The notes beneath the pieces are model-generated. The model did no database searches. It had not been told where the DNA came from and worked only from the letters and a program-made list of their open reading frames with translations. Made by a program: the position numbers and the translations under genes. Of a DNA stretch of 64,000 bases, positions 32,539 to 41,834 are shown one piece after another (within the stretch, counting starts at the first letter, position 1; the number at the start of each line of letters is the position of its first letter). Source of the stretch: Bacteroidota bacterium (lineage in GTDB: Bacteria; Bacteroidota; Bacteroidia; Chitinophagales; Chitinophagaceae); NCBI GenBank assembly GCA_023386555.1, contig JAEWJK010000009.1, positions 209,245 through 273,244 of the forward strand, in the 5' to 3' direction.

Positions 32539-33465
32539 ATGAAACTTTCCACCAAACACCTGCTGGGAATCAAGGACCTCACCAAAGAAGATATTCAACT
32601 TATTCTTTCTACGGCAGCCAATTTCAAAGACGTTTTACAAAGACCGGTTAAAAAAGTTCCTTCATTAAGGGATGTTACGATCGTAAATCTTTTTTACGAA
32701 AACTCGACCAGGACTAGAATATCATTTGAACTGGCTCAGAAAAGACTTTCTGCCGATACACTGAATTTCGCTGCCAGCTCATCTTCAGTTTCTAAAGGAG
32801 AAACTTTGTTGGATACAGTTAATAATATCCTCAGCATGAAAGTGGATATGGTGGTGATGCGTCATTCTGCAAGTGGTGCTCCTCATTTCCTGGCAAAACA
32901 TATTCCTGCAGCTATTGTAAATGCAGGTGATGGTGTGAATGAACATCCTACCCAAGGACTACTTGATGCTTTTTCTATGCAGGAAAGATTAGGTAAATTG
33001 GAAGGATTAAAAATTGCCATCATCGGAGACATCATGCATAGCCGTGTTGCGATGAGCAATATTTATCTCCTGAAAAAAATGGGTGCTGAATTAACAGTAG
33101 TTGGTCCTCCAACATTGATTCCTAAATATATTAAAGAAGCTTTCGATGTAAATGTTACTTATAACATCAAAGAAGCTTTGCAATGGTGTGATGTGGCTAA
33201 TGTGTTACGTATTCAGCTGGAACGTCAAAACCAACCTTTGTTTTCATCTTTAAGAGAGTACAATATCGCTTACGGAATAAGCAGGAGATTATTGGATGAG
33301 ATCGGAAAAGATATTGTGATCATGCATCCTGGTCCGATAAACAGAGGAGTGGAGATAGACAGTGATGTTGCAGACGGATCAAACTCAATTATTCTTAACC
33401 AGGTTGAAAATGGTGTGGCTGTTAGAATGGCTGTGTTATATTTACTCGCGAATAGAGAGAGTTGA
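32539..33465 (+). CDS. pyrB: Aspartate carbamoyltransferase catalytic chain
   Basis: The 308-residue protein has the carbamoyl-phosphate site FYENSTRTRISFELA (S-T-R-T-R, about residues 52-66), the 80s-loop area SVSKGETLLDT, and the HPTQGLLDAF and MHPGPINRGVEI motifs. It makes carbamoyl-aspartate, the first committed step of pyrimidine synthesis, from the product of CarA/CarB. No regulatory chain (pyrI) gene follows. coaD comes next after a heptad tract. Confidence 0.97.
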   Translation: MKLSTKHLLGIKDLTKEDIQLILSTAANFKDVLQRPVKKVPSLRDVTIVNLFYENSTRTRISFELAQKRLSADTLNFAASSSSVSKGETLLDTVNNILSMKVDMVVMRHSASGAPHFLAKHIPAAIVNAGDGVNEHPTQGLLDAFSMQERLGKLEGLKIAIIGDIMHSRVAMSNIYLLKKMGAELTVVGPPTLIPKYIKEAFDVNVTYNIKEALQWCDVANVLRIQLERQNQPLFSSLREYNIAYGISRRLLDEIGKDIVIMHPGPINRGVEIDSDVADGSNSIILNQVENGVAVRMAVLYLLANRES

Positions 33466-33471
33466 AATACA

Positions 33472-33499
33472 AAATAAGTAATGAGGAATAAGAAATAAG
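33472..33499 (+). repeat. Perfect-period heptad tract between pyrB and coaD
   Basis: Four contiguous 7-bp units, AAATAAG, TAATGAG, GAATAAG and AAATAAG again, fill the spacer and end 5 bases before the coaD ATG. Confidence 0.8.
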
Positions 33500-33504
33500 A
33501 AAGT

Positions 33505-33978
33505 ATGCAAAGGATTTGTTTATTTCCCGGAACATTCGATCCTGTAACGTTGGGACACGTTGATATTGTTCAGCGTTCACTGGATATGTTCGATAAAATA
33601 TACATCGGCATAGGTAAAAATGCCAACAAAGCTCCCATGTACAGTGATGAAGAGAGACTGGCATGGATCAAAGAAATATTCAAAGATGAATCCAGAGTAG
33701 ATGCTTTGATGTATGAAGGCCTTACTGTAAAATGTTGCGAAAAAGTGGGTGCAAGATTTATTCTCCGTGGTATTCGCTATGTAAGCGATTTTGAGTACGA
33801 AAAAGTGATTGCTGATATGAACAGAAGTCTTGATCCAAACATTGAGACAATATTTCTTACCTGCTCACCACAATTTACCTCTGTGGCCTCAACACTTGTT
33901 CGAGATGTGATCAGAAATTGTGGAGATGCCACTCCATTCTTGCCTGAAGTGGTTAGAAAAGCTATTTACGGAAAATAA
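33505..33978 (+). CDS. coaD: Phosphopantetheine adenylyltransferase
   Basis: The 157-residue protein begins QRICLFPGTFDPVTLGHVDIVQRSL, with the T/HxGH nucleotidyltransferase motif, and has GARFILRGIRYVSDFEYE and FTSVASTLVRDV (ISSTxVR-like). It makes dephospho-CoA from 4'-phosphopantetheine and ATP. Length is typical. The ribosome-binding region is made of the heptad tract upstream. Confidence 0.96.
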   Translation: MQRICLFPGTFDPVTLGHVDIVQRSLDMFDKIYIGIGKNANKAPMYSDEERLAWIKEIFKDESRVDALMYEGLTVKCCEKVGARFILRGIRYVSDFEYEKVIADMNRSLDPNIETIFLTCSPQFTSVASTLVRDVIRNCGDATPFLPEVVRKAIYGK

Positions 33979-33986
33979 ATTTCATC

Positions 33987-34421
33987 ATGTCAATCTGGTT
34001 TAAAAAAGATCTGAAGCTGGAAGATTTTGCTACGTGGGGAAAACATACAATGGCAGAAGCTTTGGGAATGCAGTTTACAGAAATAGGAGATAACTATCTT
34101 AAGCTCTCCATGCCGGTGAATGAAAATACCAAACAACCTTACGGATTATTACATGGAGGTGCTTCTGTTGCATTAGCTGAAACGGTTGGCAGCGTCGCAT
34201 CTGCTCTAGTAGTAGATCATACAAAGAATTATTGTGTTGGTTTGGAGATCAATGCCAACCATGTTAGAAGTGCAAGAGAAGGAAATGTTATTGGTACTTG
34301 TACTCCGATTCATCTTGGAGCATCTACTCATGTATGGGATATAAAAATTCATGATGAGAAAGATAAACTCATCTGTATCAGCCGACTTACAGTTGCCATT
34401 TTACCACGAAAAGATAAATAG
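33987..34421 (+). CDS. Hotdog-fold thioesterase (PaaI/MenI type)
   Basis: The 144-residue protein includes GLLHGGASVALAETVGSVAS, the H-G-G-A-x-x-x-L/E motif of PaaI-like acyl-CoA thioesterases, with LEINANHVRSAREGNVIGTCTPIHLGASTHVWDIKI behind it. It may hydrolyse the DHNA-CoA of classical menaquinone synthesis, but since this organism has MqnA, a different acyl-CoA substrate is more likely. It starts 8 bases after coaD and is co-transcribed. Confidence 0.88.
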   Translation: MSIWFKKDLKLEDFATWGKHTMAEALGMQFTEIGDNYLKLSMPVNENTKQPYGLLHGGASVALAETVGSVASALVVDHTKNYCVGLEINANHVRSAREGNVIGTCTPIHLGASTHVWDIKIHDEKDKLICISRLTVAILPRKDK

Positions 34422-34447
34422 TTCATCGTATTGCTCAGTAATGATGC

Positions 34448-34475
34448 GAACGTACAAGTGAGTGACACAACGAAG
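34448..34475 (+). repeat. Dispersed intergenic repeat, copy 4
   Basis: Full copy: GAAC, core GTACAAGTGAGTGACACAAC, GAAG. It lies in the spacer between the thioesterase and the next gene on the same strand. The rest of the 200-base spacer has no recognised feature. Confidence 0.85.
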
Positions 34476-34621
34476 TTTAATAGTAGTACTAGCGCTAAGA
34501 TCATAATAAGAAAAATTTAGCAATCTCTTTCTAACTCACCATTAGATTTTAAAAAACATTTTAGCCAAGCTTTATTGGTTTCTTTTTTGTTACCTCATTT
34601 TCTTGAGAGAATTTTGTTGAT

Positions 34622-35185
34622 ATGCACGAGATAGAACCTTTTTATAACTGGCGTCATATTTATACTTCGGAGGAAGATCCGAAATCGCCATTTTATGGTC
34701 GTGTGTACAGTGAGTTTGAATTTACACAAACCGTTTACAACTATTATATTCATCCACAATGGGATGATTTTGGAAGCAAAACGCTTTACCTGAAAGTGAT
34801 CTATGTAGATTATGAATTGAATTTTGCTGTAATAGAATTGATAGGTGAGTGGAATGATGCCATTGAAAATGATATCATGACCTTGAAACGTGATGTGATT
34901 GACATTATGGAGAAAGACGGCATCAATAAATTCATTCTTATCACTGAAAATGTTTTGAATTTTCACAGCAGTGACAGGGAATATTATGAGGAATGGTACG
35001 ATGATGTTTCAGATGAGAACGGATGGATCGTCAGCATTAATATGCCTGAATCGACTCAACACGATTTTAAGAAGAAAAAGCTGAATTATTATATAGAATT
35101 AATGGAAATTCCTAACTGGCGAATTTATAAACCTTATCATCTTTTCAGGCTTATCGATAACCAGATCAATAACAGGCTTACTTAG
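34622..35185 (+). CDS. Conserved Bacteroidota protein of unknown function
   Basis: The 187-residue soluble protein begins HEIEPFYNWRHIYTSEEDPKSPFYGRVYSEFEF and contains YNYYIHPQWDDFGSKTLYLKVIYVDYE, IELIGEWNDAIENDIMTLKRDVID and HSSDREYYEEWYDDVSDENGW. I recall close relatives throughout Bacteroidota, with this rich pattern of Trp and Tyr, but no assigned function. There is no signal peptide, so it is cytosolic. Its end overlaps the end of the convergent thioesterase gene by 8 bases. Confidence 0.8.
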   Translation: MHEIEPFYNWRHIYTSEEDPKSPFYGRVYSEFEFTQTVYNYYIHPQWDDFGSKTLYLKVIYVDYELNFAVIELIGEWNDAIENDIMTLKRDVIDIMEKDGINKFILITENVLNFHSSDREYYEEWYDDVSDENGWIVSINMPESTQHDFKKKKLNYYIELMEIPNWRIYKPYHLFRLIDNQINNRLT

Positions 35186-35597
35186 CAGAAGGAAAAAAAG
35201 GCTGCAATTTTTCTTTCAGATTAGCAGGCATGGTCGTTTTTTCATAAGTATCAGCATTCAAAAAGTATAAGACTACTTTTCCACTGGTGAGCAATTTTCC
35301 TGACTCATTAAAAACTTCCTGGTGAAATTCTATCCGATGATCTTCCGGTAATTCTCTTAATGCAGTTTTTATTGTCAGTAGGTCATCGTACTTAGCAGAC
35401 CGTAAATATTTTACATGCATTTCTACAACAGGCATAATTACACCGGAAGCCTCCATGTCTTTATAAGTGATACCAAGACCTCTGATGCTTTCCACTCTTC
35501 CAACTTCAAAATATTGTGCATAGTTACCGTAATACACAACATTCATCTGGTCGGTTTCAGCATATCTAACCCGTAATTGAGTTAATGTTTCATACAT
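35178..35597 (-). CDS. YbgC/FadM-like acyl-CoA thioesterase (4HBT fold)
   Basis: The 139-residue protein begins YETLTQLRVRYAETDQMNVVYYGNYAQYFEVGRVESIR; the R-Y-x-E-T-D-Q-M-x-V-V-Y-x-x-N-Y stretch carries the catalytic Asp of the 4-hydroxybenzoyl-CoA thioesterase family. EFHQEVFNESGKLLTSGKVVLYFLN closes the hotdog fold. A housekeeping role on short acyl-CoA is likely. Confidence 0.9.
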   Translation of the reverse strand: MYETLTQLRVRYAETDQMNVVYYGNYAQYFEVGRVESIRGLGITYKDMEASGVIMPVVEMHVKYLRSAKYDDLLTIKTALRELPEDHRIEFHQEVFNESGKLLTSGKVVLYFLNADTYEKTTMPANLKEKLQPFFPSAK

Positions 35598-35641
35598 TGT
35601 TTAAATTATTTAGCAAGCTTTAATAAAGCTATTCATCGTCT

Positions 35642-35665
35642 GTTGTGTCACTCACTTGTACGTTC
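35642..35665 (-). repeat. Dispersed intergenic repeat, near-full copy
   Basis: The plus strand reads GTTGTGTCACTCACTTGTAC then GTTC, the reverse complement of the core, between the DoxX and thioesterase genes, which are on the same strand. Confidence 0.8.
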
Positions 35666-35723
35666 TGAACTTTGTTCGACAATTACACATTTAACTTTCG
35701 TACTTCGTATTTCATACCTCGTA

Positions 35724-36131
35724 TTATCTCTTTATCATTCCATCCACACTCACTCTACCAGGACCCAGAAACAACAGTACAATGTAAGCAGAAAGGTATA
35801 AAACAGCCATTTCTCCATCACCAACAAGTCCGTTATGTCTTCCAAAGAATGCAACACACATTAGTATGATTAATGGAATCAAAGCTATTCTGGTAAATAA
35901 TCCCAGTACAATAAAAAAACTGCAAAACACTTCTGCAAAGATCACCAGGATCAAAGAGGTCTTGCTTCCAATTCCCATAGGATCATAAAATCCATTTGAC
36001 ATTGTGGCAAAATTCATCAGCTTAGGCATACCGTGTTGCGCTATCATCATTAAACCAAATACAAGACGCAGTAACAGCATTGAAAAGTTGAAAGAGCCTG
36101 CAGTGTATTTAATGGAGAGAAGTCTTTTCAT
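35724..36131 (-). CDS. DoxX-family membrane protein
   Basis: The 135-residue protein has four hydrophobic helices and the DoxX pattern LLLRLVFGLMMIAQHGMPKL near the start, then IFAEVFCSFFIVLGLFTRIALIPLIILM and a closing L-F-L-G-P-G-x-x-S-V-D. The family sits in the inner membrane and is linked to oxidative stress or thiosulfate oxidation in some species. The specific role here is unknown. Confidence 0.88.
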   Translation of the reverse strand: MKRLLSIKYTAGSFNFSMLLLRLVFGLMMIAQHGMPKLMNFATMSNGFYDPMGIGSKTSLILVIFAEVFCSFFIVLGLFTRIALIPLIILMCVAFFGRHNGLVGDGEMAVLYLSAYIVLLFLGPGRVSVDGMIKR

Positions 36132-36229
36132 CTGATAAGTATTGGATTTTTCAAAGTTAGCATTTCGAAAATCAATAAATAAAATGGGAGTTGCTCACAT
36201 TTGTTGTAAAAATATGTTCAGTCCAAACA

Positions 36230-36238
36230 TTATCCACA
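36230..36238 (+). other. Perfect DnaA-box sequence
   Basis: TTATCCACA is the consensus DnaA box. It lies in the 219-base spacer before the TPR gene. One other exact copy is at 50678. No cluster of boxes and no A+T-rich unwinding region are present, so this is not an origin by itself. Confidence 0.35.
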
Positions 36239-36350
36239 TTCATGGAACGTTTATTGCTTTGGGTGGCTGCATCAGTAACTTAGTATAAGCTTTTGCGTTT
36301 CATTAAGAAACAAACAGAAATATTTGCTTCATCACATACGTTAGCGAACT

Positions 36351-39300
36351 ATGATACAACGCTGCAGACAGTTCAGCTTTATTTTAATAATGATTGTTGC
36401 ATCTTTTACTGCACAATCTCAAGGTTCAAAATTTCATAATGATCCGGACGAGGATTTCAAACTAGCTAAGGAGCTTTTTCAAAAAGAGCAATTCAGTCTT
36501 GCTTATCCTTTATTTAAAACCTTAGCCCTGTCTGATTCCAGGTATAGTAATATCTCTACCACGATAAAACTCGAGGCGAAATATTACTCCATCGTTTGTG
36601 CCTTGCAGTTGAACGATCCTACAGCAGAGATTGCAGCACAAGAGTTCATCGATCTGGAACATAACACACCACGGGTTCAAATATTAAGTTATGAGCTGGC
36701 AGAATATTATTATCGCAAACAAAACTTTGCAAAGGCACTGGAGAATTATGAAAAAGCGAATGTTGCCAATCTCAGCAACAGGCAGATCGCTGAAATGAAA
36801 TTCCACCAGGGTTACAGTTATTTTACTTTGCAACAATTCTCCCAGGCAAAATCATTGTTCAATAGCATCAGACAAATACCAACTGATCCTAACTACCTCG
36901 ATGCAAATTATTATTACGGCTTTATTCTTTTTACTGAAAGGAACTACAAACAGGCTTTAGAAAGTTTTCAGTTAGTTGAGAAAGAGCCAACCTATGAAAA
37001 AGTAGTTCCTTATTATATCACCCAGATATATTATTTCAACGGACAGCGAGATAAGGCAATCGAATATGGTGAAGCTGCTTTAAAGAGAGGTGGGCAGCAT
37101 TATGAAATTCAGCTGAAACAACTGGTTGGCCATGCTTATTTCGAGAATAAGGAATTTGCAAAGGCATTGCCTTACTTGGAAGAATATGTAAGTAAAACGA
37201 ATAAGGTTAGGAGAGAAGATCTGTATGAACTTTCTTATTCTTACTATGCTGCAGGTAATCTTACAAAGGCGATAGAAGGTTTCAAGCAATTAGGCGGAAA
37301 AGAAGATTCACTTGCACAGAACAGTATGTATTTGTTAGCTGATGCATACCTGAAAACCGGACAAAAAGCGAATGCCAGGAGTGCATTTCTCTTCTGTGCA
37401 ACTAATAGCAGCAATGCATTTCAAAAAGAAGTTTCCAGGTTCAATTATGCTAAGCTGAGTTATGAACTTGGATTTAACGATATAGCATTAAGTGAGCTTC
37501 AATCTTTCATTGCAGATTACCCTAAATCAACTTATCAGCAGGAAGCCAGAGAGTTGCTTGTAGCTGTAATGGCCAACAGTAATAATTATGCTGATGCATT
37601 GGCGCTATTTGAAAGTCTGAGTGCACAAAGTGAGAATGTAAAAAGAGTATATCCGAGAATATTGTATGGTAGAGCAGTTGAATTGATCAATGACCAGCAA
37701 TTAACACAAGCTGAAGAACTGATCGATCGATTGATCAGTGTTCCATACAATACGTATTGGATATCGCTTGCTAATTTCTGGAAAGGAGAACTTGGCTATA
37801 GATCGAACAGGAACGACCAGGCTATTACTTATCTGAATAAATATTTAGCTGCGACACAGTCTGCCGGAGAAGTAAATCCAACCAATGCCCGTTATACTTT
37901 AGGTTACGCTCACATGAATAGTGAACAATACAGGCAGGCTTTGGGAGCTTTTGAACAGATCACAAAATCAATTTCTACAACATCTACAAACGTTGAACAG
38001 GATGCTTATTTAAGAAGTGCCGATGCACAATTCATGAATAAGAATTTCAGCCAGGCTTTGCAGATGTACGAGAATGTGATGAGAGTTGGAGCTGCCGGAG
38101 CTGATTATGCATTATATCAAAAAGCAATCATTGCAGGAGCCTCAAATAAAAATGCTGAAAAGATCAGCTTACTGAATAGCATAGAGCAACGTTATCCAAA
38201 CTCAACTTTAATTCCCGATGCTCAGCTTGAAGTGGCTAATACTTATTTAGCTGATGAAAAATTTAAAGAAGCAGTTGATCCGCTCAATAGGTTATTAAGA
38301 AATAAAAATGGTGCAAGTCTTTATCCTCAAGCGTATTTAAAGATTGGCATAGCACATTATAACCTGAATGATAATACTAAGGCACTTGATAATTTCAAAA
38401 CCCTGGTATCAGGATATCCAAATTCCGATGAAAGCGAAGATGCCATTGAATATATCAGGAGTATTTTTATAGAGAATGGTCAGCCTGACGAGTTTGTAGC
38501 TTTCATGCAGAATAATGGTAAACAAATAAGTTATAGTGAAGCTGATTCGCTTACTTACGTTGCGGCTCAGATTCAGTATGATAATAAGAGTTTCGACAAT
38601 GCATTGAACTCATTTAGGAATTATATTTCAAAATATCCTGATGGTCGTTATGCGATTGATGCAAATTATTATTTAGCTGAGATATTAAATGATAGAAAAG
38701 ATTTCTCTAACGCATTTATTCATTACAGCAATGTAGCAGCCAAAGCACCGAATAAATATGCTGAAAGAAGTATTCTGCAGGCAGCAAGGCTTAGCTATTT
38801 TGAGTTGAAGAATTATGTAGAGGCAGAAAAATATTTTATCCAGCTGAAAGCAGTGGCTACTAAAGCTGACGTTAAGTTGGAAGCAATGAGAGGCTTACTT
38901 CGTTGCCAGTATAAATTGGCAAAATGGTCTGAAGCTGTGTCCAATGCACAGGAGCTGTTACAACAGAAAGGAGTGGCTACAGATGATAAGATGATGGCAA
39001 ATATGGTGCTGGCAAAAAGTAGTCAGGCGAATAATGATTTATCTATTGCATCTTCTTACTATAAAACAGTTGTAAGTCTTGGTAAAAGTGAATATGCTGC
39101 TGAAGCAAGATTCAGAATCGCTGAAATATTGTTGTTACAGAATAAGCCTGAAGAAGCTGAAAAGGCAGCATTTGAAGTGATCAATAAAGCTGGGTCGTAT
39201 GATTACTGGATCACAAAATCATATATCCTATTAGGTGATATTTACTTTATTCAGAAAGACTATTTCAATGCAGAAGCTACTTTGAAGAGTGTTGTTGAGA

Positions 39301-39392
39301 ACTCAACCAATGCTGAACTGAAAGCTGAAGCACAACAAAAATTGGATAAAGTAATAGCTGAAAAGAACTTAAATAGTAAAGTTGATGAATAA
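36351..39392 (+). CDS. Secreted tetratricopeptide-repeat protein
   Basis: The 1013-residue protein has a signal peptide (cleavage near FTAQSQ, residue 24) and then almost only TPR-type helical pairs. Examples are YELAEYYYRKQNFAKALENYEKA, FHQGYSYFTLQQFSQAKSLFN, YYYGFILFTERNYKQALESF and YLKIGIAHYNLNDNTKALDNF, spread from about residue 35 to 1000. It is presumably periplasmic and works as a protein-interaction scaffold. It is followed by an outer-membrane protein and an HU-like anchored protein on the same strand, suggesting a joint envelope function. Confidence 0.9.
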   Translation: MIQRCRQFSFILIMIVASFTAQSQGSKFHNDPDEDFKLAKELFQKEQFSLAYPLFKTLALSDSRYSNISTTIKLEAKYYSIVCALQLNDPTAEIAAQEFIDLEHNTPRVQILSYELAEYYYRKQNFAKALENYEKANVANLSNRQIAEMKFHQGYSYFTLQQFSQAKSLFNSIRQIPTDPNYLDANYYYGFILFTERNYKQALESFQLVEKEPTYEKVVPYYITQIYYFNGQRDKAIEYGEAALKRGGQHYEIQLKQLVGHAYFENKEFAKALPYLEEYVSKTNKVRREDLYELSYSYYAAGNLTKAIEGFKQLGGKEDSLAQNSMYLLADAYLKTGQKANARSAFLFCATNSSNAFQKEVSRFNYAKLSYELGFNDIALSELQSFIADYPKSTYQQEARELLVAVMANSNNYADALALFESLSAQSENVKRVYPRILYGRAVELINDQQLTQAEELIDRLISVPYNTYWISLANFWKGELGYRSNRNDQAITYLNKYLAATQSAGEVNPTNARYTLGYAHMNSEQYRQALGAFEQITKSISTTSTNVEQDAYLRSADAQFMNKNFSQALQMYENVMRVGAAGADYALYQKAIIAGASNKNAEKISLLNSIEQRYPNSTLIPDAQLEVANTYLADEKFKEAVDPLNRLLRNKNGASLYPQAYLKIGIAHYNLNDNTKALDNFKTLVSGYPNSDESEDAIEYIRSIFIENGQPDEFVAFMQNNGKQISYSEADSLTYVAAQIQYDNKSFDNALNSFRNYISKYPDGRYAIDANYYLAEILNDRKDFSNAFIHYSNVAAKAPNKYAERSILQAARLSYFELKNYVEAEKYFIQLKAVATKADVKLEAMRGLLRCQYKLAKWSEAVSNAQELLQQKGVATDDKMMANMVLAKSSQANNDLSIASSYYKTVVSLGKSEYAAEARFRIAEILLLQNKPEEAEKAAFEVINKAGSYDYWITKSYILLGDIYFIQKDYFNAEATLKSVVENSTNAELKAEAQQKLDKVIAEKNLNSKVDE

Positions 39393-39502
39393 AGTTGTGC
39401 TGGTCAATCAGATGCCATGAAAATGGAACCATAAAGTGATTGCGACGCAATGAACGATGCCATGATAACTTAAGCTGGTATCATAAATAACATGAATTAA
39501 CT

Positions 39503-41143
39503 ATGAAGCAATTTAGTATAACATTTTTTACGGTTTTTATTTGTGTTTACGGCTTCTCACAAAAGAGAGCTACACTAGATACTACTAAGCCAACAACTGT
39601 TGTCGTAACATCTTCATTCAAGCCAACACTTAAGCCGGCAGCTAAGATTAATTTCAGTGCTGCAACGCCTACAGCAGATACAACAAGGCCAAATCTTTTC
39701 TATACTATTCCATCGCAAAATCTTTTCTTCAGCTATCAGCCTTCACCATTACAACCTCTGGCATTATCGCCAGACACTGGTTATAACTGGCAGAATCATA
39801 ATTACGTAAAAGCGGGTTATGGAAATTTTACGTCTCCTTATGTACGAGTAGGATTAAGTTTTGGTAACGGAGTAAAATCTGTAATCAACGTTCATGCAAA
39901 ACATATTTCTTCTAAAGGACAATTGGCTTTCCAGGAATTCAGCAAAACAAATGTTGCTGCATTAGGAATTTTCAATGCCAATAATAAACACGAGTGGACT
40001 GCAAAAGCACACATGGACCTGGATAATCAATTTCTATACGGTTTTCAGCCTGATACCTTGAAATATACAAAAGATCAGCTAAGGCAAAACTTTTCATCTT
40101 TTGGTGCCAGGGTTGGAATGAGGAATAAAGATGAGAATGCAACTTTCACTTATAACCCATCTGTAGGATTAGAAATTTTCAATGATAATCGGATTGGTAA
40201 TGAAACAGATTTTTCATTTGCATTGCCTGTATCAAAATCGATTGGTCGTGCATTTGGTTTTGGGGTTGGATTATATGGTGATGTAACATCTCTTAAAGTT
40301 CCTTCAGGTAATTATGATAACAATCTTTTTTACTTAACTCCTGCAGTACAGTTTAAAACGCCGAATTTAAAAGTGAATGCAGGATTTTCTCCGTCATGGG
40401 ATAATTCGGTCTTCAACCTGCTTCCAAATTTTACCGCTGAAGCCAAAGTAAAGAATGAAAGATTCGCTGTTCAATTAGGATGGATAGGTTATTATCATAG
40501 AAACACTTATAGGAATCTTGCTAATTTTAATCCTTTTATTGCACAGCCTAACTTCTCTAACAATACAAGGATCTACGAACAATTTGCCGGCATTAAAGGT
40601 TCTGCCGGAAATCATCTTACTTACAATGCAAAAGTTTCCTTGCTGAACTATAATAATATTGCCCTGTTTGTAAATGATACAACAGATGGAAAAACATTTA
40701 ATGTAATCAATGAATCTTCACTAAAATCCTTACGAATACATGGTGAGATCGGTTATACGGTTCAAGAGAAATTCTCATTCATTGCAGGTGCAACCATTAA
40801 TAATTTTGCAGAGCCTGAATTAAATGATGAAGCCTATGGATTGTTGCCCCTCGAACTTACTGGAACGCTTCGCTGGCAGATTTTAAAAGATCTATCGCTT
40901 ATGTCAGATGTTTTTTTCTGGGATGGCCCACAATATCGAACCAAGACTACCAGCTTTAAACAAAAGCCGGCTATTGATATGAATCTTGGTGTTGAATTAG
41001 GCATCACGCCAAAACTCAGTGGTTGGTTACAATTCAACAATGTTTTTAACAATGATTACCAGCGGTGGAATCAATATAGAGTGCTCGGTTTTAATGTTCT
41101 TGCCGGAGTTGTATATTCGTTCGGTAAAACTGAAGCGAAGTAA
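39503..41143 (+). CDS. Outer-membrane beta-barrel protein (TonB-receptor-like barrel without plug)
   Basis: The 546-residue protein has a signal peptide (cleaved near VYGFSQ) and, from about residue 90, alternating amphipathic strands such as YVKAGYGNFTSPYVRVGLSFG, AFGFGVGLYGDV and FAVQLGWIGYYHRNTY. The end, GWLQFNNVFNNDYQRWNQYRVLGFNVLAGVVYSF, resembles the final strands of TonB-dependent receptors. There is no TonB plug domain. It sits between the TPR gene and the HU-like gene; its stop and the next start overlap as TAATG. Confidence 0.82.
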   Translation: MKQFSITFFTVFICVYGFSQKRATLDTTKPTTVVVTSSFKPTLKPAAKINFSAATPTADTTRPNLFYTIPSQNLFFSYQPSPLQPLALSPDTGYNWQNHNYVKAGYGNFTSPYVRVGLSFGNGVKSVINVHAKHISSKGQLAFQEFSKTNVAALGIFNANNKHEWTAKAHMDLDNQFLYGFQPDTLKYTKDQLRQNFSSFGARVGMRNKDENATFTYNPSVGLEIFNDNRIGNETDFSFALPVSKSIGRAFGFGVGLYGDVTSLKVPSGNYDNNLFYLTPAVQFKTPNLKVNAGFSPSWDNSVFNLLPNFTAEAKVKNERFAVQLGWIGYYHRNTYRNLANFNPFIAQPNFSNNTRIYEQFAGIKGSAGNHLTYNAKVSLLNYNNIALFVNDTTDGKTFNVINESSLKSLRIHGEIGYTVQEKFSFIAGATINNFAEPELNDEAYGLLPLELTGTLRWQILKDLSLMSDVFFWDGPQYRTKTTSFKQKPAIDMNLGVELGITPKLSGWLQFNNVFNNDYQRWNQYRVLGFNVLAGVVYSFGKTEAK

Positions 41144-41706
41144 TGTTGAATGAACTATATCACTACCTTATTCTAAATAAAATTGCAGCTATTCCGGGTG
41201 TTGGAAATTTCGCTATCACTTCCAAACCGGCACATATAGATTCAGGCATTATTTATCCGCCACAACAGCAATTATTGTTTCAGCAAGGGACTGCATTGAC
41301 TGATAAAAAATTTTATACATTCCTTGCAGAACAAATAAAGATCTCTGAAGTAGATGCCGTTCGTAAATTCCAGGATTTCGCTTACCAGTTAAGAAAGGAT
41401 ATTCAATCAAACTCACAGGTTGAACTTTCAGGTCTTGGTATTTTTAAAAAGGAAGCTACTGGTGAGTTAGCTTTTGAATCTACTTTATCACTTCATCAGT
41501 TCTTCCCTACCATCAAGTTAAATGAATTGGCAGAATCGGTTTTACCAACTCCTCATTCAAACCAGGAAATTGAAGAACATGGTATTGAAGTGTATCCTGA
41601 AGATGAAGTGGTAAAAAAAGATCGCTGGTGGATTTGGGCTTTAATATTGACAATTATTGCTTTGGCTGCCATTGGTATTTATTACATGCAGGAAGGTGCT
41701 ATTTGA
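41143..41706 (+). CDS. HU-CCDC81-type protein with carboxy-terminal membrane anchor
   Basis: The 187-residue protein begins LNELYHYLILNKIAAIPGVGNFAITSKPAHID, an HU-CCDC81 type 1 domain. A second HU-like domain follows (KFYTFLAEQIKISEVDAVRKFQDFAYQLRKDI and VELSGLGIFKKEATGELAFES, about 58-115), and a single membrane helix at about 163-182 (WWIWALILTIIALAAIGIYYM). Many relatives carry a SPOR domain after the helix; here the protein ends just beyond it. A role in tethering the envelope or nucleoid is inferred from the fold only. Confidence 0.82.
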   Translation: MLNELYHYLILNKIAAIPGVGNFAITSKPAHIDSGIIYPPQQQLLFQQGTALTDKKFYTFLAEQIKISEVDAVRKFQDFAYQLRKDIQSNSQVELSGLGIFKKEATGELAFESTLSLHQFFPTIKLNELAESVLPTPHSNQEIEEHGIEVYPEDEVVKKDRWWIWALILTIIALAAIGIYYMQEGAI

Positions 41707-41730
41707 CCAACAGGGTATCGCTATTTATCG

Positions 41731-41753
41731 TTCCTTGTGTCACTCACTTGTAC
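41731..41753 (-). repeat. Dispersed intergenic repeat, near-full copy
   Basis: The plus strand reads TTCCTTGTGTCACTCACTTG then TAC. It lies in the spacer between the HU-like gene and the methyltransferase, both on the plus strand. Confidence 0.75.
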
Positions 41754-41834
41754 TGATGAATATATAGCAGCAAAAAATCGCTTCGTATTGATCCCTGTTT
41801 TTTACAGTAAACTTTGTTTTCTTTGCCGCATTCA

